Of a stretch of 33,723 bases of DNA, positions 1-8,773 are shown piece by piece. A program made the position numbers and the translations under genes. The stretch spans positions 1 through 33,723 of the forward strand of contig JACQJG010000010.1 in assembly GCA_016198125.1 (NCBI GenBank). Reading direction: 5' to 3'. The stretch is from Candidatus Iainarchaeum sp. (lineage in GTDB: Archaea > Iainarchaeota > Iainarchaeia > Iainarchaeales > VGJJ01). Under the pieces are notes generated by a model. The model searched no databases and was not told the origin of the DNA. It saw only the letters and a list, made by a program, of their open reading frames with translations. The stretch's first letter is position 1. Each line of letters begins with the position of its first letter.

Positions 1-2
1 GG

Positions 3-329
3 GTAATTGTAGTCAAAGAAAACATTCTGAGAACAAGAATTGGCATCGCTTATTTTAACCCCCAAATTCGCATCATCCACCAAAACACCATTAAAATCCG
101 TTACCCTACCCCGCAAACTCATTTTTGTGGGAATAGAATTGTGGTTTGAATTGGAAAAGCCTTGGCTGGAAGAAGAAAATCGAACGGAATCAATGGAATT
201 AAGGGCTGTGGTCGTGGCAAGCCCAGTGAAAATAGAAGCCATCCCACCAGAAACAAACTGGTATGCCATCAACCCTGCAATAAAACCAACTAAAACAAGC
301 CCAACGATTAACAACTTTCCCACTCCCAT
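3..329 (-). CDS. N-terminal part of a membrane-anchored extracytoplasmic protein (cut by window edge)
   Basis: An open minus-strand frame of 109 codons starts at the ATG at 327-329 and runs off the left edge with no stop. It begins MGVGKLLIVGLVLVGFIAG, a single hydrophobic segment (about residues 5-27) that should anchor or export the protein. A Ser/Asn-rich linker follows (about 45-68). From about residue 70 the pattern SLRGRVTDFNGVLVDDANLG resembles the first strands of a carboxypeptidase-regulatory or Ig-like beta sandwich, the same kind of module found in the giant surface protein at 1969-8718. The function is unknown. The reading is more AT-rich than the genes that follow. No convincing promoter was chosen for it. 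Confidence 0.6.
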   Translation of the reverse strand, partial: MGVGKLLIVGLVLVGFIAGLMAYQFVSGGMASIFTGLATTTALNSIDSVRFSSSSQGFSNSNHNSIPTKMSLRGRVTDFNGVLVDDANLGVKISDANSCSQNVFFDYNY

Positions 330-447
330 AAAACCAAAACCCCCACTTTTAGTACAACCATAGAAGTTAAAAGCATAACCAACACTTGCCTGCCAGTCAT
401 AAATAGGCTTGGTTTAACTGTAGTCAACTAAGACGTTGATTAAAATT

Positions 448-579
448 CTAAAGGCGCGAGGTAAGAAATATGATTATTTCAAGGATGATGACCAGTATTA
501 CCACTGCAAAACCCCATTTTTGGACTTTAAACTCGCGTTCAAGGGGCGGAATGCTCAGCTCTTCCAACTCCAATTGCAT
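448..579 (-). CDS. small single-pass (tail-anchored type) membrane protein
   Basis: A 43-codon ORF starts at the ATG at 577-579 and lies 25 bases behind the stop of the DNA glycosylase gene on the same strand. The product has an acidic N-terminus (MQLELEELSIPPLEREF) and ends in one long hydrophobic stretch (about residues 23-40) followed by a short basic tail. That is the layout of a tail-anchored protein. The same frame stays open further upstream into the glycosylase gene, but that part is a shadow. The gene may be co-transcribed with the glycosylase. There is no family assignment, and the short length keeps confidence moderate. Confidence 0.4.
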   Translation of the reverse strand: MQLELEELSIPPLEREFKVQKWGFAVVILVIILEIIIFLTSRL

Positions 580-604
580 ACGGTATTCAATGCTTAAACA
601 CCTA

Positions 605-1333
605 TTAAATGTTTTTGTGGGCAGATGAAGAATATTCCAGGGCATATGCGCAATGGGAGTAAACCGGACAACGTTCGCAAACCGGGTTGTTTTTCTTGCA
701 ATGGCGTTTGGCGTGCTCCACGAGCAACGCGTGAAATTCGTTGAACATTTTAGGGTTTGAAGGCAGCCGGGATTCCGCATCCTTTTTTTGGGCCTCATAC
801 GATTGCATGCGTGTTCCATGCACGCGTCCAAGGATGCGGCGCGCATACGTGTCTGCTATAAATGCGGGTTTTCCTGCTGCGTACACCAAAATGGAGTCTG
901 CAGTTTCCGGGCCGATTCCATTCAACTCCAACAGTTCTGCGCGGAGCAAAGGAAGAGGCTTGGACAGCAGGACTTCTATTTTTCCATTGTACTTTTCTTG
1001 AACGTGTCTGGCCAGCACGCAAAGGCGCAAGGCCTTTTGGTTGAAGTAACCCGCAGAGTGAATGAGCGAAACCAGGCGTTTTTCAGGTATTCGTGCAATC
1101 GTTTCAACGCTCAAGGCCTTTGCCTTGCGCAATGCGGCAAGTGCTTTTTCTGCATTCTTCCAGGACGTGTTTTGCGTTAAAAGAGCCCCCGCGCAAACCT
1201 CCCACTGCTGGGCAGGGGTTAAACGCACGCGCTTCTTATACGTGGCATAAGGCATTCCTTCATCAGCCACGGGCCACCACCCCTGAGGGCCGTACGCGCC
1301 AAGAAGAGACTCATACAACGCACGTAAATGCAT
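605..1333 (-). CDS. endonuclease III-family DNA N-glycosylase (HhH-GPD, 4Fe-4S), probably monofunctional
   Basis: This 242-residue protein has the HhH-GPD fold of base-excision repair glycosylases. The helix-hairpin-helix LNGIGPETAD lies at 137-146, the catalytic aspartate at D161 (context ADTYARR), and four cysteines C212, C219, C222 and C228 spaced C-x6-C-x2-C-x5-C form the endonuclease III-type iron-sulfur loop. In bifunctional Nth enzymes the hairpin reads GxGxKTA with a lyase lysine. Here that position is Glu (E143), as in MagIII-type monofunctional glycosylases, so I expect base removal without beta-lyase activity. The N-terminal GYFNQKA motif also fits the MagIII-like branch. The start at 1333 lies about 20 bases after an ATTAAACT TATA-like sequence (1346-1360), suggesting a leaderless mRNA. 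The substrate (alkylated or mismatched bases) cannot be told from the sequence. Confidence 0.85.
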   Translation of the reverse strand: MHLRALYESLLGAYGPQGWWPVADEGMPYATYKKRVRLTPAQQWEVCAGALLTQNTSWKNAEKALAALRKAKALSVETIARIPEKRLVSLIHSAGYFNQKALRLCVLARHVQEKYNGKIEVLLSKPLPLLRAELLELNGIGPETADSILVYAAGKPAFIADTYARRILGRVHGTRMQSYEAQKKDAESRLPSNPKMFNEFHALLVEHAKRHCKKNNPVCERCPVYSHCAYALEYSSSAHKNI

Positions 1334-1388
1334 GCAACCAACCCGTTAGTTTAGTTTAATGGGCAAAACACAAGTATTGTTGCATACC

Positions 1389-1396
1389 TTAAAAAC
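1389..1396 (+). promoter_or_regulatory. TATA-like promoter of the GNAT-like gene
   Basis: CTTAAAAA lies centred about 30 bases before the ATG at 1423, the spacing expected of an archaeal TATA box with a very short or absent leader. This favours the first ATG over the in-frame ATG at 1471. Confidence 0.4.
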
Positions 1397-1422
1397 ACGT
1401 TTTGTCCTCCAAAAAATAATTT

Positions 1423-1959
1423 ATGCCCGCCTTTTCGCCCCGCCCAAACAAAGCCCCTTCCCTTGTTTCAATGAACAGGAAGCGCGTGCGCACGCTTAGA
1501 GCCATGAGACCCGTACGGCCGGATATTGCCAAAGAATATCATGCAAATGGCCTTAGGTTCCGCCGGTTTTACTCGAGCTACGCGGGAAAATTGTATGGGG
1601 TTTCAACACGCGCAAGCCCTGACGGCCCTGGAACAAAGGAAACCCGCGTTTTTGAGGTTTTCCCCAAAACAAGGGCGCGCGTATTAAGGGGCTCTGCGCG
1701 CGTTGAATTCACTCGGACGTCTGCGTTCATTTACAACCTTCAAAAACCCTCCCACCAACAACAACCCCGCCGCTACAAGGGGTTGGACGTTTTTCGCCCT
1801 ATCTTGGAGGAAACCCTAAGAGAATGCAGGAATCGGGGCATCCGCGCAATAAAATTGGAGGTAGTAAACCCAACGCTCATCCCTTACTATAAACGGTTTG
1901 GATTTGAGACGCGTTTCAAGTTTTGGCGGTATGCGCGAATGCGTTTACTGCTGCCATAA
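1423..1959 (+). CDS. GNAT-like acyltransferase fold protein
   Basis: This 178-residue basic protein resembles GCN5-related N-acetyltransferases in its last third. A helix ends ECRNRGIRAIKLEVVNPTLI and is followed by PYYKRFGFE, which matches the acetyl-CoA-binding helix and the xxYxKxGF motif of GNATs. The N-terminal 100 residues are unusually rich in Arg and Pro and do not show a clear GNAT motif C/D, so the family call rests on the C-terminus. The substrate is unknown. It converges with the giant surface-protein gene, whose stop lies 9 bases downstream. A second ATG at residue 17 is a possible alternative start. Confidence 0.55.
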   Translation: MPAFSPRPNKAPSLVSMNRKRVRTLRAMRPVRPDIAKEYHANGLRFRRFYSSYAGKLYGVSTRASPDGPGTKETRVFEVFPKTRARVLRGSARVEFTRTSAFIYNLQKPSHQQQPRRYKGLDVFRPILEETLRECRNRGIRAIKLEVVNPTLIPYYKRFGFETRFKFWRYARMRLLLP

Positions 1960-1968
1960 GAAAGAAGG

Positions 1969-4900
1969 TCACGGCACCATGCACGCGTTCACCAAGGGGA
2001 ATGCATCCGAGGTAAAACCGTTGTTTAACAGGTCCGTGTGCAGTTTCTTTGGATTCCAGAACACGTTGGCATTCTGCGCGTCTCCCCCAATGCAGAGGTA
2101 TCCTGAACCAATCAAGTTGAACAAACTCTCAATGCTTTGAATGGACCCAATGGAAGAAGAACTGGCCGTGTAATCCACTCCAAAAGTCATATTGCCTCCT
2201 GCAACCTTGTCATGGGGCGCGAAAAAGGAAGCCTGCTTATTGTTCTGGCTGGGCGTTGACGGGGGGTTACTGCATGCGCCCACGAGTTCATACGACTTGC
2301 TTATGGGCGTGTAGAAAATGGTTTCATAGAATATTTCTTCGTTTGGAATATTGGAATAGGCAAATCCAAGGGCCTGGCCGTCGCTCCCGGAAAGCGAGCA
2401 GTGGGAAGTTGAACCTGCGCTTGCAGCGGTTGCATCTGGGAACTGCTTGGACGCAAATGCATTGCCTGAAAAGTCTGCGCACAACTTGCACTCCGGGCAT
2501 CCCGCATCAAAGAACTCTTTGCTGGACGCAATCGGATTCCACGCGGAAAGCATTCCATTAACCGGAGACAGCACCTGGGCGTCTTCCTTCAAATAATAAA
2601 ATGCCCCGTCCACTTTGCTGTTTACGGCCTTCAACTGCACGGCCACTGGCGTGGCATTGGACGGCAAATATGAAAGGGTTTGGCTTCCAAGGTTCACGCG
2701 CAAAACCACTCCCCGGTTGTTGATGTTGGTTTCCACAAAAGACTTGGGGTGGGAAACGCCCAGGGCATAAACCGTGTTCGCAGAATTGCCTCCGTACGTG
2801 TAAACGGCCTGGCTTCCTTTGAGGAGTACTGGAACATCTGTGGCGCCAAAGTAACTCACTCCGTACCCGTCACGGTGCAACGTAGAGGTATTGAAGTCAT
2901 ACCCCAGGGGACCGTCAAATGGAAGGCGGTAAAACGCGTTATCTTCCAAAACCGCGCTGATTTCCCCTATCTTGGAAAGGTTCACTGTAATACTTGCGGC
3001 AGGCGCGCCTCCTGCAAAGAACTGGCCTTCAGCGCCCAGCCAGTTCACGTCCACTTGAACGTTGTACAGGCCGCTGGAGGGAAGGGCAGTAGAACCCCCC
3101 GTGTTAAAATTCAACGTGTCAGGTATTGCGAAATAATGGGAGAAATTGGTGTCCCCTCCTGGAGCCCCGCGGAACCAGCTGGGGGTTTCAAAGAACGTGG
3201 ACGCATAATAGGACACAAAATCTTTTTTAAAGTCCTCGGAAAACCCGTCCTTGATCAAATAGGCGTTAAAATTCAGCAACGTGGGGGCTGCTGACAGGTT
3301 GCCTGCGTCCGCGGCTTCCTTGACCTGGTTGAGCTTGTTGAACAATTCAACGCTGAATTGCGCGGCATCGCACACCACAAATGCAGGGCTGCCTGCACCG
3401 TCTTTCTTGGATTCATCGCACAAGTCAGATTCAAGGCTGGTCCACTTCCAGTCCAATTTAACTTTGGGCTTGAATTCTGCGCCTGAAAAGCCTGTCAGCC
3501 CATTGGCGCCTTCGCACAACTCGGCTTCACTGGACACAAGCTTTACGCTGAACTGCTGGGTTTCAATGGGCAGCGTTTTCCTCAACAATAACTCTGCAAT
3601 AAAATTCAGGGGAGTGCCTTGGACGTAATCTGTGCGCATGCTTTCCACCCATCCATTGCGCTGGCCGGCAAAGAACCCAAAAAGCTGCAGGGTATCATTG
3701 GCTGAATAGGTGGATTCTGCAATAAGAGAGGCAATGCCTGATTCCACTGGAATGCCCATGAACACAACAGCGCTTACATTTTTTCCTGCCAATGCGTCCA
3801 CTGCGGCTTGGGCGGCTGCCTCTTCGTACGCCTGCCAATAGCTTGTCCCGGGAGCGTCGTTGTTCTTTCCGGTAGGGTCGTTGTCCGCGAAAAGCATGAG
3901 TGCACGGTATGAATTTTCTGTCCACGCGTGCTTGTTTGCAACGTCAATGATTCCAGGGCCCCAGGATTCTGTGTTATCATCCACTTGAACGGCATAAGAG
4001 TTTGAGTAATTCCAGCCTGCAACGCTTGCGCTTGCGCATTCACCAGGCAGACCGCTTGGAATGCCGCCTAAAACATACACTTTTCCATTTACGGTAAACC
4101 CTTTGGCTGCAAGCAGGGACTTTATTTGCGCATGTTGCGTACACGCCTCAGGCAATTCGCCTGCCATGCTATTGGACGTGTCTACAACGCTTACCAAATC
4201 AAATATTTTTGGAAAGGTCGTTGAAGGAAGCGCGTAATCCTGCACGGTAAACAAGGCATACTTGCTTCCTGAGAGCCCCTTGGAGGCAATGGAAAAATTC
4301 AGGTTTCCCTGATCGTCCTCTTCAGATCCCACGTATTGGGCAAACGCTTTGCCGTTGAACAGGAACGCGTGCACGTTGCTTGAAATACCTGAAGGACCGG
4401 TGCCACTTCCGCTAACGGAAACATTGGCGTTCCCCCCATCCTGCGGGTCAACGTTAGGGCCTACCACTTTGTCTGTTAAAACGCTTTCCACTTTCAACAG
4501 CGTGGAAGAACTTGCATTGAATTGTTTAAGGTAAAAGTGGTACGACTGTTCATCAAAGCCTCCCGCGAGCGCGTCTGCGGCTGAAGACTGCAAACTCCCC
4601 ACTTCTGTCGGCGTTGAGGTGCCTGGAACCAGGGTGCCTTGGCCGGTGTCATGGGTAGTGTTCGGAGACGGCTTAACTGCCGGGGCAATGGAAGCAAATT
4701 TGGACAGGGGCTTGTCATCCTTGTCTATTTTGGTGAAGACCTTGAGGAATGCATCCGTGCTTGAGCCGTCAGAGACCAGCACCTCGATTTTGTTTACCCC
4801 TTGGCGCAACGTCACATTATATTTTACCACGTCATTGCTTTGAGATTCCCCTTCTTTCTTGCCATTAAAGTAAAAGGCCACGGTGTGCTCGCCTTCAATG

Positions 4901-7900
4901 CGGATGACCAAAGGCGTTTCCGCATTGGCGTACATGAACGTGCGGTACATCCAAGTGTCATCCTCGTTTCCGCCCCCTTTACCGTTCAGAGGCAGGTTTA
5001 CTTCATCCTCTATCAGTGAAACCTCTACATCCGGGTAGCTGGAGTCAAAAGCACTGGGGTGAAAGAACGCTGTTCCGCCAAGGGCCACGCCGTTTACGTG
5101 GTAGCGAAGCCATTTCTTGTCATCACCGGAAAGCAAAAACGCTTGCCTGACTGTATCTGCAGACCAGTCCACTGTCAATGGAACATTTGGATTGAATCCC
5201 GGGGGCAAAACCTTGTTGGAAATAAACGCGCCGCTTTCCGCCAATGCAAACCCCGGCTTTGAAACATCCTGGACATGCACATGGCAATTGTTCTTTATCA
5301 TTCCAGCCGAAGGGCCTTGGGACAACTCATATTCAGTCTTGTCCAAGGACATGCACTTCACCGGATTGGTGACAAACGCTTTTATCTCCTTTACAAGGGA
5401 AGCCGTGGTCTCAGAGGAAAACTTTGCATACACATATACTGGCAGCTGCCCCAAAGGTTTGGAAGAAGGGGCTTCCACTTTCACGTCCTTGCTTTGATTG
5501 GCATCCAAAGAAAAACAGGGCGACTGGTTTGCACACGTCATGGGGGGATTGGTAGTTGAATGATCCAATGAAAGCGTGGTGCCTTCTCCTGCAATGGTGA
5601 TTTCAACGGTTTCCTTACAGTCATTGGACGTGACTTTGAACGTGTCCGAAGCCAGGCCCTGAATGAGGTTCAACGTGGACTTTGAAACGTCAACGCAGTC
5701 AAATTTAACTGAAGGGTCCTGGCCTGAGCCCAGGGAAACTGGAATGGTGGCATTGAACGGAACAAAGTCCGGAACTGTAACTTCCAACAGCACGTTTTTG
5801 CCGGGGTCCAATGCCGGCACTGCAATTCCAACAAACCCGTTTGCACTTGTCTGCGTGGCAATTAAGGGGTCATTGGCTTTTGAATCCACCCACACTTTCA
5901 CATCGGCAATCATAGGAGTATTGTTTGAATCCGTTACCCCCACGAGTAAAGTGTTGGGCACGCCTGCCAAGAGAAAGCCCGGAGAATAGGTTACAATCAA
6001 TTCCTTGTCCGCAGGAATTGAAAACTTCAGGTCCTTTTTCTTGTCCGGAGACGTGCCCACGTTCTGCAATTCCACGCGCACAGTTGCAAGAGAAGCCGAT
6101 GCTGTAGGCTTCAGGTAAAACGTTCCGCTGACTGTTTGATCATCAAAGAACGCGCCAAGTGGAATAGAAACAGGAATGGATGCCGTGGGGGCTGAAGCCA
6201 GGTCGACGAGCATAGATGCATTCAACGGAGTGACCTGCAAGCTCACATTGGAAGACGATGAAAAGTTTTGATCGGAAAAATTCGTGGCCTGAAAGTCCAC
6301 CTGGAACACGTCATTTTTCTTCAACTGGGTAACGCCTGCATCGTTGACCTGGCTTGAAACAGAGTCTCCTAGTTTTTTGATGAAAAACACAAACGCAAAG
6401 TCCGATTGGCCTTCAATGGGCTGGCCTACGGTGAACGTTTTAAGGAACGTGGGCGTTTTGCCTGTAATGCCGTCGGCTTGAAAGCGTACTTCTATTTTAT
6501 CGTTGGTTACAGCACCGGGTTTCACGAACACGTGCACAACGTACTGGTACTGGCCTGCACTCAACGTGGATAAATCCAGGTTGGCCAGCTTGGCATCTGT
6601 TGAAACAGGTTGCGGAATGCTGTACGCATTTGCGGGGTTGAATACTCCTGAATAAACAGGCGTGCCATTTCCGGGGAACAACTTGGCTATGTTCACAATG
6701 TCCTGGGCCTGGTCAAGGTTGGCTTCCTTTCCTGTACGCGTATGGGTTTTGAATGCCTGGCCTTCAAGCCCGGCAGGAACGGTTAAACGGAATTCCAATG
6801 CATAGGTTGAATTTGGAATCATCGTGGAGGCAAGGGATTGCTGGGAGGCATTCCACACTTTCAACAATTCAACATTCAGGGAATCCGATGCCCCTGGTTT
6901 TTTGAGCGTGGCAAATAGTGTTGAAACATTTCCCTTGATCACCTGAACGGCATACGTGTAAAACGCATAATACCCGGACTTTGAAACAACGGCATAAACC
7001 ACTTTGTTTGCATCAAAAGAGGCAGACGCTTTTCCCTGGGCGTTTGTGGCAACCGTGCTCAAAGGCGCTGTTGCTCCAAATGCATAAAATGCCACGTTTG
7101 CATCCGCGATTTTGAGCGCAGAGCCTTCCTCGCTTACCACCACATCCACTTTTCCCGCGCCCACGCTCAGTTTTACTGGAAATACAGTTTTCTTGCCAAG
7201 TACCACCTGATTCAAATCACTCTTTCCTTCCAGTGCATTACTGTCTGCGCGCCCCTGGTACGTGCCGGCGGGCAGGTTGTTGAAAGGAGCGTCTCCCTGG
7301 GCGTTGGACGATTTTTTGTCTACAAACAAGCCGTTAACATCCTTCCAGTAAAGCCATGCCGTAGCGCCGTTGATAGGAAACCCAACCTCATTGGACACTT
7401 TAACCTCGCCAATCCCTGCATTGGAAACTCCTCCTGAAGAATCAAATGCAAGGGCTTCCAATTGCACTACGTAAGGAGCGGTTTCATCCTTGTTGAGCAG
7501 GGGAATGGTTTCCAGTATTTTTATCACATAACTCGCATGCCCCACTACGGCTGCTGGAGAGGCATTGGTGTCTCCTGCATTAATGAAAGCAATGCCATTG
7601 GTGTCTGTGTACGTTGTATGAAACAGGGTTTTGTTCAGGAAAAAGTACGCCTGGGCATATGCGACTGGCTGCTGCTGGGGGTTCACCACTTTAACAAAGA
7701 ATTTCTTTTCATTTGAAGAGGGAGCCAGTACTATTGAAATGCTCACGTCCTGGCCTGCATTCACCTGTTTTGTGGTTGACTGCTCATTCTTAAACCCCGA
7801 TTTTTGCACGAGCACATAATAACTTCCAGGCTCCACGTCATTGAATGTAAATGTCCCCCCTGCATCTGTTGTGCCTTGATTTGCAAGCAATGCACTCCCA

Positions 7901-8718
7901 GTGTCAGGGACGCGGTACAATTTTACCTGGGCGCCTGCAATAAGGCTCTGAGTATTACTTGTCACGGAAACCGAAAGCGTGCCCTTTAATACCACTGGCG
8001 GGAGTTCGCTGAGCGTGGCTTCCGTGGAGCTTGCCTGCAGTTCCAATGTCTCCTCTTCAAACCCCGGCACAACAATGCGTGCAAACAATTTCCCGCATCC
8101 GGCAGGCTGGGGCACAGAGATTTCGCCAATCGAAGAATGAATGGGTTCCGGGGCATTGGAAGAATCCGTGCACGAAAAAGAAACCACAATTGAAACCGAA
8201 GATTCAGTGCCAAGCACTACTCCATCGCTGTCCTTGATGGTAAGCGATTTTGTCACAGGGGGCTGGGGAAGCTTTTGAAGGGAGATAAGAAACGTCTGAC
8301 TTTCGTTCACGTCAAATTGCTCGGAGAAAGGCTTGAATCCAGGCACGTTCAATTCTACTGTTAAAGGAGACTCTTCAGGTTTTACTTCAATGGAGAACTT
8401 TCCAGTTGCATTCGTTATCTTGTCCACCCCTTCTCCACTGGCCAGTGTGAGGGTTGCAGGAATGCCCGCCAATGGATTACCATCCGGGTCCTTGAGTTCA
8501 AAGTTAACGTTAAATGCCACAGGGGTTGGAGGCTGAAGGGGAATCCATTGAAATACTACGTATACCAGCCCTCCCAGGAGTACAAGAATAACTGCAATAA
8601 ATACAATGAAGCTTGGAACAACCCTGTCAATGGCGTCTGCGATGTTTCCCAAATGAAGGGCATCCACCATGTCATAATATTTGTCTTCCAGATTATGATA
8701 AAAGTCCATTAAACCCAT
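1969..8718 (-). CDS. giant membrane-anchored surface protein with repeated carboxypeptidase-regulatory/Ig-like modules and a vWA domain
   Basis: This 2249-residue protein has a short N-terminal cytoplasmic segment (1-33) and one membrane helix (about 37-57, FIVFIAVILVLLGGLVYVVF), so almost all of it is predicted outside the membrane. Beta-sandwich modules of the carboxypeptidase-regulatory/CNA-B type follow one another, recognisable by the DxxGxPLxG and GxYxVxVxKxGF patterns, at about 70-150, 155-240, 250-335, 340-430, 440-525 and 530-610. Further beta-rich regions run to about 1150. A region at about 1195-1330 looks like a PA14 or jelly-roll domain. A von Willebrand A domain with the MIDAS-like sequence DTSNSMAG begins near 1512 and spans roughly 190 residues. 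The C-terminal 180 residues are cysteine-rich (CPECKLC near 2073). No C-terminal anchor or sorting signal is visible. Likely roles are adhesion or an S-layer-like envelope scaffold (inference). Confidence 0.8.
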   Translation of the reverse strand: MGLMDFYHNLEDKYYDMVDALHLGNIADAIDRVVPSFIVFIAVILVLLGGLVYVVFQWIPLQPPTPVAFNVNFELKDPDGNPLAGIPATLTLASGEGVDKITNATGKFSIEVKPEESPLTVELNVPGFKPFSEQFDVNESQTFLISLQKLPQPPVTKSLTIKDSDGVVLGTESSVSIVVSFSCTDSSNAPEPIHSSIGEISVPQPAGCGKLFARIVVPGFEEETLELQASSTEATLSELPPVVLKGTLSVSVTSNTQSLIAGAQVKLYRVPDTGSALLANQGTTDAGGTFTFNDVEPGSYYVLVQKSGFKNEQSTTKQVNAGQDVSISIVLAPSSNEKKFFVKVVNPQQQPVAYAQAYFFLNKTLFHTTYTDTNGIAFINAGDTNASPAAVVGHASYVIKILETIPLLNKDETAPYVVQLEALAFDSSGGVSNAGIGEVKVSNEVGFPINGATAWLYWKDVNGLFVDKKSSNAQGDAPFNNLPAGTYQGRADSNALEGKSDLNQVVLGKKTVFPVKLSVGAGKVDVVVSEEGSALKIADANVAFYAFGATAPLSTVATNAQGKASASFDANKVVYAVVSKSGYYAFYTYAVQVIKGNVSTLFATLKKPGASDSLNVELLKVWNASQQSLASTMIPNSTYALEFRLTVPAGLEGQAFKTHTRTGKEANLDQAQDIVNIAKLFPGNGTPVYSGVFNPANAYSIPQPVSTDAKLANLDLSTLSAGQYQYVVHVFVKPGAVTNDKIEVRFQADGITGKTPTFLKTFTVGQPIEGQSDFAFVFFIKKLGDSVSSQVNDAGVTQLKKNDVFQVDFQATNFSDQNFSSSSNVSLQVTPLNASMLVDLASAPTASIPVSIPLGAFFDDQTVSGTFYLKPTASASLATVRVELQNVGTSPDKKKDLKFSIPADKELIVTYSPGFLLAGVPNTLLVGVTDSNNTPMIADVKVWVDSKANDPLIATQTSANGFVGIAVPALDPGKNVLLEVTVPDFVPFNATIPVSLGSGQDPSVKFDCVDVSKSTLNLIQGLASDTFKVTSNDCKETVEITIAGEGTTLSLDHSTTNPPMTCANQSPCFSLDANQSKDVKVEAPSSKPLGQLPVYVYAKFSSETTASLVKEIKAFVTNPVKCMSLDKTEYELSQGPSAGMIKNNCHVHVQDVSKPGFALAESGAFISNKVLPPGFNPNVPLTVDWSADTVRQAFLLSGDDKKWLRYHVNGVALGGTAFFHPSAFDSSYPDVEVSLIEDEVNLPLNGKGGGNEDDTWMYRTFMYANAETPLVIRIEGEHTVAFYFNGKKEGESQSNDVVKYNVTLRQGVNKIEVLVSDGSSTDAFLKVFTKIDKDDKPLSKFASIAPAVKPSPNTTHDTGQGTLVPGTSTPTEVGSLQSSAADALAGGFDEQSYHFYLKQFNASSSTLLKVESVLTDKVVGPNVDPQDGGNANVSVSGSGTGPSGISSNVHAFLFNGKAFAQYVGSEEDDQGNLNFSIASKGLSGSKYALFTVQDYALPSTTFPKIFDLVSVVDTSNSMAGELPEACTQHAQIKSLLAAKGFTVNGKVYVLGGIPSGLPGECASASVAGWNYSNSYAVQVDDNTESWGPGIIDVANKHAWTENSYRALMLFADNDPTGKNNDAPGTSYWQAYEEAAAQAAVDALAGKNVSAVVFMGIPVESGIASLIAESTYSANDTLQLFGFFAGQRNGWVESMRTDYVQGTPLNFIAELLLRKTLPIETQQFSVKLVSSEAELCEGANGLTGFSGAEFKPKVKLDWKWTSLESDLCDESKKDGAGSPAFVVCDAAQFSVELFNKLNQVKEAADAGNLSAAPTLLNFNAYLIKDGFSEDFKKDFVSYYASTFFETPSWFRGAPGGDTNFSHYFAIPDTLNFNTGGSTALPSSGLYNVQVDVNWLGAEGQFFAGGAPAASITVNLSKIGEISAVLEDNAFYRLPFDGPLGYDFNTSTLHRDGYGVSYFGATDVPVLLKGSQAVYTYGGNSANTVYALGVSHPKSFVETNINNRGVVLRVNLGSQTLSYLPSNATPVAVQLKAVNSKVDGAFYYLKEDAQVLSPVNGMLSAWNPIASSKEFFDAGCPECKLCADFSGNAFASKQFPDATAASAGSTSHCSLSGSDGQALGFAYSNIPNEEIFYETIFYTPISKSYELVGACSNPPSTPSQNNKQASFFAPHDKVAGGNMTFGVDYTASSSSIGSIQSIESLFNLIGSGYLCIGGDAQNANVFWNPKKLHTDLLNNGFTSDAFPLVNACMVP

Positions 8719-8761
8719 ACGGGACCCCTTGACTCGTGGTGAGAATACTATTAAAGCCCCC

Positions 8762-8770
8762 TATTTAAAC
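8762..8770 (-). promoter_or_regulatory. TATA promoter of the giant surface-protein gene
   Basis: On the minus strand the sequence AAAGGTTTAAATAGG gives a purine-rich BRE followed by a near-consensus archaeal TATA box. It lies about 48 bases before the ATG at 8718, predicting a 5' leader of about 20 bases that contains AAGGGG as a possible ribosome binding site. This is one of the few genes here with a clear leader. Confidence 0.65.
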
Positions 8771-8773
8771 CTT

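Noticed and set aside
395-410. CCTGCCAGTCA near 392-402 is the complement of TGACTGGCAGG at 30126-30136, a possible dispersed repeat.
   Set aside because: It is a single 11-base match with no extension, not distinguishable from chance.
580-846. Upstream extension of the small membrane ORF at 448-579 to a 132-codon reading.
   Set aside because: The extra part lies in another frame over the conserved iron-sulfur end of the glycosylase gene, and has no membrane or domain logic.
741-1359. Several plus-strand ORFs opposite the glycosylase gene.
   Set aside because: They are antisense shadows with no motifs. The minus strand carries a complete conserved protein.
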